Part shown: positions 1 through 5,085 of the stretch, piece after piece
Numbering within the stretch: the stretch's first letter is position 1
Layout: each line of letters begins with the position of its first letter
Source: Coriobacteriales bacterium
Lineage (GTDB): Bacteria; Actinomycetota; Coriobacteriia; Coriobacteriales; QAMH01
Length of the DNA stretch: 5,085 nt
Assembly (NCBI GenBank): GCA_024408695.1
Contig: JAKSUU010000093.1
Location: forward strand, 1 to 5,085
Direction: 5' to 3'
The notes under the pieces: model-generated
Database searches by the model: none
What the model saw: only the letters and a program-made list of their open reading frames with translations
Told to the model about the DNA's origin: nothing
Translations under genes and position numbers: made by a program

Positions 1-143
1 GTGGCCTATATTTTTACATGGTAAAGAGCATTCTTGATAATAAAGCTTTTGATACAAATATGTTTTTTGGTGATGAGAATGAGAATTCTAAGCAACATAT
101 CGCTGTTTTAATTTTAGATGCTATTTGTAGATGCATGATTTAA
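1..143 (+). CDS. 3' end of an unrecognised protein gene (partial)
   Basis: An open frame enters from the left edge (first full codon at base 3) and ends at TAA 141-143, leaving the last 46 residues. The codons are AT-rich at third positions, like the genes downstream, and the frame has no internal stop, so it is probably a real gene tail. The visible peptide starts GLYFYMVKSILDNKAF and ends LILDAICRCMI. It is a mix of hydrophobic and acidic stretches with no motif I can assign to a family. Genes for wall-polysaccharide synthesis often sit beside LCP genes, but nothing in these residues shows that role. No convincing terminator follows it before the LCP gene. Confidence 0.6.
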   Translation, partial: GLYFYMVKSILDNKAFDTNMFFGDENENSKQHIAVLILDAICRCMI

Positions 144-205
144 CTGTAGAAAGCTTAAAGAAATCTAACAAAATGTGACGAAAGATTTAATTTTTTATAT
201 TAATT

Positions 206-232
206 TATAATAATAGACTAAGTTATTTAGGA
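206..232 (+). promoter_or_regulatory. Probable promoter -10 and ribosome binding site of the LCP gene
   Basis: A perfect TATAAT lies at 206-211. Transcription would start near 218, leaving a leader of about 20 nt. AGGA at 229-232 lies 5 nt before ATG 238 and supports that start. No good -35 hexamer lies 16-18 bp upstream of 206. GTGACG at 175-180 (4 of 6 matches to TTGACA) is too far from this -10 and is 15 bp from a second -10-like TATATT at 196-201. The region is very AT-rich, so chance matches are likely. The placement is inference. Confidence 0.45.
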
Positions 233-237
233 AAAAT

Positions 238-2031
238 ATGGATAACAACCAAAGTTTTACAGACGATTATTATGTTGATGATGAGTTAAGAAGATCTTCT
301 TCAAGACTACGATATAATGAAACTGGCAATGCACGTTCAAATTATATTAATCGGCGTAGGTCTAGTTCAAGATACCAAGAATCCTACCAAGACTTAGAAG
401 ACAACAATTTCTCTCAGATTTCGAAGCAAAATGAGACTGCTCGTCAACAGGCAATTTTAAATGCTCAAGTTTCAGATAAAAAATATTCAAGTGTTCCATC
501 TCATGTAGGTTCAACCAAAAGAAGGCGCGATCGTCACAACAATGATGATGAAGCGCAATTTAGCAACTTTAGCGCCCCTCGCGCTCAGACCAGTGGGGAT
601 GATATGCCAGATTATTTCGATCGACCAAATAAGTATTCACGTCGTTCATATAATTCTGGGGATGATTCTGCTTTCGGGCATAAAGAAACTCGTCATTCTA
701 GAAATAAAAGTCAAAAAAACGAAAATGTTGATTCTTCAGATAGCGATTTTCTTTCAGCTGCTGCTGTTGGTTATGCTGGCGTTGAAACTAATGCAAGATC
801 TAGACATTCTAGATATTCAGAGGCTCAAAAACGTGACTCTTCATCAAGAACTAGATCTAAATCACGTAAAGGTGAAAACCGAATTAACAAGGCAGATTCT
901 GCTTCTGAATTATCTAGAGATAACGTTCAGTCTAGATATGGTAAAAATATAAAAAAGGGTGCAAGTGGAAAGAAAAAAATCTTTATTCCTATTGTTGTTG
1001 CGCTTGTATTACTTTTAGGAGCTGGGTGCGTTGGTTTTGTATTTTATGTAAATAATATTGCTTCTAACCTTAATGAAGATATGGGAATTACGAATTTGGT
1101 TGAGGAAAGTGGCCCATACTATGTATTGCTACTTGGTGGCGATTCTCGTGAAGATTCTATGCAAGACAACCGTACAGATTCTATTATGGTTGCTCGTATT
1201 GATGAGGAAAATAAAAATGTTAGTTTGTGTTCTGTACCAAGGGATTTACGCGTTAATATTAAAGGCGAATATGGTAAGGTGAATACTGCTATACAACATG
1301 GTGGTTACAATGAGGTCATTCAGGTTGTTAACGATTTGTTAGATATTAAGATTAGTTATTATGCCTTTATTTATTTTAGTGGTTTTGAGCAGCTTGTTGA
1401 ATCTTTAGGCGGTGTAAACGTTCAGGTTCCAGAAGGAACATTTTATGATGGTGTATGGGTACCTGCTGGTGATGATGTTTTAATCAACGGAAAAGAAGCT
1501 CTTGTTTTAGCAAGATGTAGACATGGCAATCCGCCCGATAAAGGTGCTTATGCACTTGGTGATTATCAAAGAACCATCAACCAAAGAAATTTGATTAAGG
1601 CGATTGGAAAGAAAATTTTAGATCAAGATGTTACTGCTTATCCTGCTCTTATTGAATCTTTGTCTCAATGTGTTGCAACTAATATGAAAATTGATAAAAT
1701 TGTGAGAGCTGCTTCTAATCTTAAGGGAATAGATCTTTCAACTGTTACTGCAGGACAACTACCTCAGGCTGGCATCATGTATAAAAGTCAATGGTATGGT
1801 GTATTATACGACGATGTATTTCAGGTTAATCGTGAAAACTTTAAGGCCGGAGCTGATTTATTTGCGGGCTGTAGTCGTTTCAAGGTTGAAACTAATGGTA
1901 GTGATGCTTCAAAATCTTATGTTGATGGACCGATTTATTCATATACTACATATGTAGATAAATATGGCGAATTTAAAGACCCGCCACCTGCAGAAAATTC
2001 CAATAATGATGCTAACAAAGACAATGGTTAA
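238..2031 (+). CDS. LCP (LytR-CpsA-Psr) family cell-wall polymer ligase with long Arg/Ser-rich N-terminus
   Basis: LCP proteins move undecaprenyl-linked glycopolymers such as teichoic acids or capsule onto peptidoglycan at the outer face of the membrane. The 597 residues fall into three parts. Residues 1-247 are a hydrophilic, apparently disordered tail rich in Ser, Arg, Asn and Asp. Residues 248-270 are one membrane span flanked by lysines (GKKK), so the tail should be cytoplasmic. The LCP domain starts near 294. Family motifs seen are LLLGGDSR (297-304), RTD (312-314), SVPRDL (332-337) and the substrate-binding region with R426, R428, D442, R445 and NQR (448-450). A polar tail rich in Pro, Asn and Asp closes the protein. 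It is much longer than typical LCP proteins (roughly 300-500 residues) because of the N-terminus. The ATG at 238 has AGGA 5 nt upstream. clpX follows after 26 bp, probably cotranscribed. The LCP assignment is firm; the polymer transferred cannot be told. Confidence 0.93.
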   Translation: MDNNQSFTDDYYVDDELRRSSSRLRYNETGNARSNYINRRRSSSRYQESYQDLEDNNFSQISKQNETARQQAILNAQVSDKKYSSVPSHVGSTKRRRDRHNNDDEAQFSNFSAPRAQTSGDDMPDYFDRPNKYSRRSYNSGDDSAFGHKETRHSRNKSQKNENVDSSDSDFLSAAAVGYAGVETNARSRHSRYSEAQKRDSSSRTRSKSRKGENRINKADSASELSRDNVQSRYGKNIKKGASGKKKIFIPIVVALVLLLGAGCVGFVFYVNNIASNLNEDMGITNLVEESGPYYVLLLGGDSREDSMQDNRTDSIMVARIDEENKNVSLCSVPRDLRVNIKGEYGKVNTAIQHGGYNEVIQVVNDLLDIKISYYAFIYFSGFEQLVESLGGVNVQVPEGTFYDGVWVPAGDDVLINGKEALVLARCRHGNPPDKGAYALGDYQRTINQRNLIKAIGKKILDQDVTAYPALIESLSQCVATNMKIDKIVRAASNLKGIDLSTVTAGQLPQAGIMYKSQWYGVLYDDVFQVNRENFKAGADLFAGCSRFKVETNGSDASKSYVDGPIYSYTTYVDKYGEFKDPPPAENSNNDANKDNG

Positions 2032-2057
2032 TTTGACTAATTAATTTTGAGGTTATT

Positions 2058-3632
2058 ATGTCTGATAAAAAATGTTATTTGTGCGGAAAAAGTGAAGGCG
2101 AGCTTGGGGAAACCTTGGTGGATTTAACTCCTCAGATTTCTGTTTGTCCTAATTGCCTAAATTCTGAAATGAAAAAGATGTCAAATATGTTTGGCTCTAT
2201 GTTTCCGCCTCAATCTTTTGCTCAAGCTCAAGATGAAGCTAAAAAGAAAAAAGAAAAAGATGAAAAAAGTATAGTTGAAGTAGATGGTGAAGAGGTAGAA
2301 GTAATCGAAGGACAGGCCGTTAATGAAGACGGTGGAGACCCAGATAGTGAAGATGAAAACAATAATAATCCTTTTTCTGGATTTGGTTTTTTTGGTCCTG
2401 GTGCTAATCCATTTAATTTTGGTGCACAACAGCCTAAGCGAAAAAAACATGATGAAAATGATCCAGTTATGCAACCGGTGCCTAAACCTCATATTTTAAA
2501 ATCTATGATTGATGAATATGTAATTGGTCAAGAAGATGCAAAAAAGACCATTTGTGTTGCAACATATAATCACTACAAGCGTCTTCTTGCTCAAGATAGA
2601 AGTGATATAGAAATCGAAAAAAGTAATATTTTAATGATTGGTCCAACAGGTACGGGTAAAACTTATATTATTCAAACTCTTGCAAAACTTCTTGATGTAC
2701 CTCTTGCTATTAGTGATGCCACAACACTTACGCAGGCTGGCTATGTTGGTGACGATATTGAAAGTGTTGTTGGAAAACTAGTTAGTGTGGCAGACGGCGA
2801 TATTGAACGAGCAGAACACGGAATTATTTACATTGATGAAATTGACAAGATTGCAAAACGTGGAATGGGAGAGGGTATTGCTGGTGGTCGCGATATAGGT
2901 GGCGAAGCAGTTCAACAGGGCTTGCTCAAGCTCCTTGAAGGATCTAAAATTGAAGTTCCACTAACTGGAGGGGTTAAATCTCCCTTTAGCCAAAATACAT
3001 TAATTGACACTAAAAACATTTTATTTATTTGTGGTGGCGCTTTTCCAGGGCTCGATGATGTTATTGTAAAGCGACTTAATAAAAGTGCTGGGGTTGGCTT
3101 TGGAAGTGCTCTTAAAGAAAACTATCAAGAAGATCGAAATATATTGACGCATGTAGAGGTCGAAGATCTTAAAAATTATGGGCTCATTCCCGAATTTGTT
3201 GGTCGTCTACCTGTAATTTCTACTATGGAAGCTCTTACTGAAGAGATGCTTTTTGATATATTAATGTCACCAAAAAATGCTTTAACTAAGCAATATCAGG
3301 CTTTGTTAGGTTATGACGACGTTGATTTAGCATTTGATGATGGTGCATTAGAAGTTATTGCGCAAAAAGCCTTGGCTCACGAAACAGGTGCTCGTGCTTT
3401 GCGTGCAATTATTGAAAAGTTGCTTTTGAATATTATGTATGAGGTTCCAAAGGATGATAATATTGGAAAGGTAACAATTACAAAAGAATATGCTCTTAAT
3501 CAGGGTTCGCCAATTATCGAACTTAAAGATGCCGTGCATACACCAAAGCAATTAGAAGGTGCAAAGCGCGAATTAAAAGAGCCTGATAATGGCGAAGTTG
3601 ATGAAGAAAAAGACGCAAACAAAAAAAGCTAA
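2058..3632 (+). CDS. clpX: ATP-dependent Clp protease ATP-binding subunit ClpX
   Basis: ClpX is a hexameric AAA+ unfoldase that feeds proteins, including ssrA-tagged ones, into ClpP in the cytoplasm. The 524 residues show an N-terminal C4 zinc finger (C6, C9, C30, C33), a long acidic linker (about 45-142), then the AAA+ module from PKPHIL (143). Motifs seen are Walker A GPTGTGKT (195-202), pore-1 loop GYVG (228-231), Walker B IIYIDEID (256-263), arginine finger in FVGRLP (R383) and sensor 2 GAR (R446). The ClpP-docking tripeptide usually IGF is VGF (346-348), so ClpP binding is probably kept. Two things are odd. The linker is roughly 75-80 residues longer than in E. coli ClpX (about 424 residues), and the RKH pore loop (GGRKHP) reads GGVKSP (304-309). 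GAGG at 2049-2052 is the ribosome site. No clpP is visible beside it; it may lie elsewhere. HslU is ruled out by the zinc finger. Confidence 0.96.
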   Translation: MSDKKCYLCGKSEGELGETLVDLTPQISVCPNCLNSEMKKMSNMFGSMFPPQSFAQAQDEAKKKKEKDEKSIVEVDGEEVEVIEGQAVNEDGGDPDSEDENNNNPFSGFGFFGPGANPFNFGAQQPKRKKHDENDPVMQPVPKPHILKSMIDEYVIGQEDAKKTICVATYNHYKRLLAQDRSDIEIEKSNILMIGPTGTGKTYIIQTLAKLLDVPLAISDATTLTQAGYVGDDIESVVGKLVSVADGDIERAEHGIIYIDEIDKIAKRGMGEGIAGGRDIGGEAVQQGLLKLLEGSKIEVPLTGGVKSPFSQNTLIDTKNILFICGGAFPGLDDVIVKRLNKSAGVGFGSALKENYQEDRNILTHVEVEDLKNYGLIPEFVGRLPVISTMEALTEEMLFDILMSPKNALTKQYQALLGYDDVDLAFDDGALEVIAQKALAHETGARALRAIIEKLLLNIMYEVPKDDNIGKVTITKEYALNQGSPIIELKDAVHTPKQLEGAKRELKEPDNGEVDEEKDANKKS

Positions 3633-3660
3633 GATAAATAATTAAAAATAGTTTTTTTTA

Positions 3661-3684
3661 CGCTAAAATAATTAAGCGCTTTTT
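3661..3684 (+). terminator. Weak hairpin with T-run after clpX (possible partial terminator)
   Basis: CGCT 3661-3664 can pair with AGCG 3675-3678, with two more A-T pairs beyond one A/A mismatch, and CTTTTT follows at 3679-3684. The stem is short, so it would be an inefficient terminator at best. A competing pairing exists: CGCT 3677-3680 with AGCG 3689-3692. Read-through from clpX into the tRNA gene is therefore plausible, with RNase P then releasing the tRNA 5' end. Confidence 0.3.
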
Positions 3685-3699
3685 CTTGAGCGTATACAT

Positions 3700-3775
3700 G
3701 GGCCGTTAGCTCAGTCGGCAGAGCAGGAGACTTTTAATCTCAAGGTCTAGGGTTCGATTCCCTAACGGCCCACCA
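3700..3775 (+). tRNA. tRNA-Lys (anticodon TTT), CCA encoded
   Basis: The cloverleaf folds fully over 76 nt. The acceptor stem is GGGCCGT 3700-3706 with ACGGCCC 3765-3771. The D stem is GCTC 3709-3712 with GAGC 3721-3724, and its loop contains GG. The anticodon stem is 3726-3730 with 3738-3742 around the loop CTTTTAA, with anticodon TTT at 3733-3735. The variable loop is 5 nt. The T stem is TAGGG 3748-3752 with CCCTA 3760-3764, and its loop is TTCGATT. The discriminator is A3772, and CCA is encoded at 3773-3775. The only flaw is a G3726-A3742 mismatch at the top of the anticodon stem (positions 27-43). TTT reads both lysine codons through wobble. No strong promoter is evident just upstream. 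The RNase D start codon lies 5 nt downstream, so the two are almost certainly on one transcript. Confidence 0.97.
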
Positions 3776-3780
3776 AAATC

Positions 3781-4935
3781 ATGAAGCATAGATACATAGA
3801 TACAAAAAAGAAGCTTAGCCAGCTTGTATATCAACTTGAAAATTCTGAAATTGTTTGTATAGATACAGAATTTTTGCGTGAAAGATCTTACTTTGCCAAG
3901 TTATGCCTTATTCAGGTAACAAATGGCAAAATTAATGCAATTATTGATCCAATAGCTATTCAAGATATCAAAGAATTTGGAAAGATTTTACGAAACGAAA
4001 AAATTGTAAAAGTTTTTCATAGTCCAACCCAAGACATTGAAATTTTATACTTGGCAACAAAGGTTTTCCCATATCCATTTTTCTTTTTTCAAATTGCAAA
4101 TGCGCTTTTAACAAGTAAGTTTCAAATTAGTCTGCATGATCTTGTTGTAAACTTATGTGGTAAAGATCTTAAAAAATCCGAAACTTTGTCGGACTGGTCT
4201 TTTAGACCTCTTAATCACGAACAGTTAATATATGCTTTAGAAGATGTTCTTTATCTTCCAAAGATTTATCAAAAGCAATTAAAGTCTTTAAAACAGTGTA
4301 AACGTTATGAATGGTTTTTAGAAGAAATTGATAGTTTGCGCAAAAACGTTGAGGACAATTTAAACCCACAACTTGCTTATAAACATCTAAAGAATTATAA
4401 CTCGTTAACCATCGAACAACGTGCTATAGCAAAAGAACTCACCAGGTGGCGTGAAAACCTTGCCATTTCAAAGGATTTGCCTAGAGCTTGGATATTAAAT
4501 GACCAAAAAATTTGCGAAATTTCAAAAAAGCCACCTACAAGTCTTGCGGAATTAAAAAAGATGTCTTTGCCTGCAATGCATTCAAGTGATAGTTTGGAAG
4601 AAATATTTAATCATATTGGTTATGCTCAGGCAACAATTTTGCCAGATCAGTTAGATGCTGCAAATGAGGAGCGGTCCGTTCCAGATGATGTTGTAGATTT
4701 GGCTATGCTTTTTATAAAGAACAAGGCGAAAGATTTAGGAATTGCAACAAGAATGCTTGCCTGCAAGGCAGATTTATCTAAGTTTGCATCTAATCCAAAA
4801 GATTCTAAATTAAACAGCGGATGGCGCAAAAAAATTATTTACAATGATCTTAAAAATTTATTTGATGGAAAGGTCTTTGCTAAAATAGATTCTGGTAATA
4901 TTGTTAAATTTGTTTCGCTTGATAAGCAAAATTAG
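3781..4935 (+). CDS. rnd: Ribonuclease D (3'-5' exoribonuclease, tRNA 3' maturation)
   Basis: RNase D trims extra nucleotides from the 3' ends of tRNA precursors and other small RNAs in the cytoplasm. The 384 residues match the usual length (E. coli about 375). The DEDDy catalytic set is complete: Exo I has D28 and E30 (CIDTEF), Exo II has D85 (HSPTQDIE), and Exo III has Y151 and D155 (YALED). SETLSDWSFRPL before Exo III is also typical. A first HRDC domain covers about 209-286. A second HRDC-like region follows to about 370, including NPKDSKLNSGWR. The tRNA-Lys CCA ends 5 nt before the ATG. The frame is closed upstream by a TAA inside the tRNA (3763-3765), and no in-frame ATG, GTG or TTG exists between that stop and 3781. 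The N-terminus fits the family, so the start is well supported. There is no Shine-Dalgarno, so translation may be leaderless-like after tRNA release. A yugP-like gene follows after 17 bp. Confidence 0.95.
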   Translation: MKHRYIDTKKKLSQLVYQLENSEIVCIDTEFLRERSYFAKLCLIQVTNGKINAIIDPIAIQDIKEFGKILRNEKIVKVFHSPTQDIEILYLATKVFPYPFFFFQIANALLTSKFQISLHDLVVNLCGKDLKKSETLSDWSFRPLNHEQLIYALEDVLYLPKIYQKQLKSLKQCKRYEWFLEEIDSLRKNVEDNLNPQLAYKHLKNYNSLTIEQRAIAKELTRWRENLAISKDLPRAWILNDQKICEISKKPPTSLAELKKMSLPAMHSSDSLEEIFNHIGYAQATILPDQLDAANEERSVPDDVVDLAMLFIKNKAKDLGIATRMLACKADLSKFASNPKDSKLNSGWRKKIIYNDLKNLFDGKVFAKIDSGNIVKFVSLDKQN

Positions 4936-4942
4936 TTGACTT

Positions 4943-4948
4943 AGGAGG
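4943..4948 (+). promoter_or_regulatory. Strong Shine-Dalgarno of the metallopeptidase gene
   Basis: A perfect AGGAGG lies 4 nt before ATG 4953, a rather short spacing. A second ATG at 4957 is better spaced but hits TAA at once (4960-4962), so 4953 is the real start. This is the strongest ribosome site in the window and contrasts with the absence of one before rnd. Confidence 0.8.
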
Positions 4949-4952
4949 CAAT

Positions 4953-5085
4953 ATGTATGTAAATTCAGGGTTTTTGAGTTCTTATGGCTCATATTTTATT
5001 TTAATAATTGTAACTTTAATTTTAGGTTTGGCAACTCAAGGCTATATTAAGTCATCATATAGAAAATATTCTAAGTTTGCCAACG
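4953..5085 (+). CDS. YugP-like membrane zinc metallopeptidase, 5' end (partial)
   Basis: Only the first 44 residues are in the window; the frame is open at the right edge. A hydrophobic segment (about residues 14-28, FILIIVTLILGLATQ) is followed by GYIKSSYRKYSKFAN. From memory, this matches the start of the YugP family of neutral zinc metallopeptidases (Zn_peptidase_2), where a first membrane span leads into a pattern like LGL-x2-Q-x-K-x-Y-x-KYSK-x-N. The HExxH zinc site lies further on and cannot be seen here, so activity is unproven. The gene starts 17 bp after rnd and has a strong ribosome site, so it is probably cotranscribed with rnd. Members are thought to act in membrane protein turnover or envelope upkeep; the exact substrate is unknown. 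Confidence 0.78.
   Translation, partial: MYVNSGFLSSYGSYFILIIVTLILGLATQGYIKSSYRKYSKFAN

Noticed and set aside
288..301. A perfect 14-bp palindrome centred on GATC (AAGAAGATCTTCTT).
   Set aside because: It lies inside the LCP coding region and follows from the Arg-Arg-Ser-Ser codons. It has no second copy that I can see and does not suit an operator position.
1564..1590. Asn448 in place of the second Arg of the common LCP R-x2-RQ motif, as a sign of lost activity.
   Set aside because: The segment reads QRTINQR, and from memory R-x2-NQ forms occur in actinobacterial LCP proteins. The other key residues (D302, R304, R312, D314, R335, D336, D442, R445) are present.
2033..2059. TTGACT and TATTAT upstream of clpX as a possible promoter.
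   Set aside because: The spacer would be 15 bp and the -10 would overlap the ATG, so the transcript would start inside the gene.
2181..2492. A 103-codon open frame on the - strand within clpX.
   Set aside because: It mirrors the Lys/Glu-rich linker codons of clpX and gives a Phe/Ile/Arg-rich product with no family features. I treat it as a shadow. The other overlapping frames inside lcp, clpX and rnd are rejected on the same grounds.
3664..3698. TAAAAT (3664-3669) or TATACA (3693-3698) as a tRNA promoter -10.
   Set aside because: The first has no -35 partner, and the second would start transcription inside the tRNA. Neither is better than chance in AT-rich DNA.
3760..3780. The tRNA-Lys 3' end as an attachment site for an integrated element.
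   Set aside because: Housekeeping rnd follows directly. No integrase or second copy of the tRNA 3' end is visible in the window.

Overview
This is a compact, AT-rich stretch (about 32-35% G+C in lines I counted by hand) with every gene on the + strand. It reads as a chromosomal housekeeping segment of a Gram-positive-type bacterium. An LCP (LytR-CpsA-Psr) cell-wall ligase and a YugP-type membrane zinc peptidase indicate a monoderm. A full-length RNase D with two HRDC-like regions is unusual for Bacilli or Clostridia but known in Actinomycetota and Proteobacteria. A low-GC actinobacterial lineage such as Coriobacteriia is my best guess, but it is only inference. All complete genes read through under the standard code, with stops TAA, TAA and TAG.

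Layout: the 3' end of an unrecognised gene (to 143); a 94-bp gap with a likely promoter; an LCP protein with a very long Arg/Ser-rich cytoplasmic N-terminus (238-2031); 26 bp later clpX, the unfoldase of the ClpXP protease, with an enlarged linker and a non-canonical RKH loop (2058-3632); a 67-bp spacer with a weak hairpin; tRNA-Lys(TTT) with an encoded CCA (3700-3775); RNase D starting only 5 nt after the CCA (3781-4935); and the start of a YugP-like zinc metallopeptidase (from 4953), which runs off the window.

The lcp-clpX pair is spaced like an operon, and so is the tRNA-Lys-rnd-yugP set. The two halves are joined by a short spacer with no strong terminator, so read-through from clpX into the tRNA is possible. 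The themes are envelope assembly (LCP), protein quality control (ClpX and the membrane peptidase) and tRNA maturation (tRNA-Lys with RNase D).

The most intriguing arrangement is the tRNA-rnd junction. The mRNA for a tRNA 3'-trimming exonuclease appears to be the 3' trailer of a tRNA, and it has no visible Shine-Dalgarno sequence. I see no mobile element, CRISPR array, phage gene or clearly novel multi-gene system.
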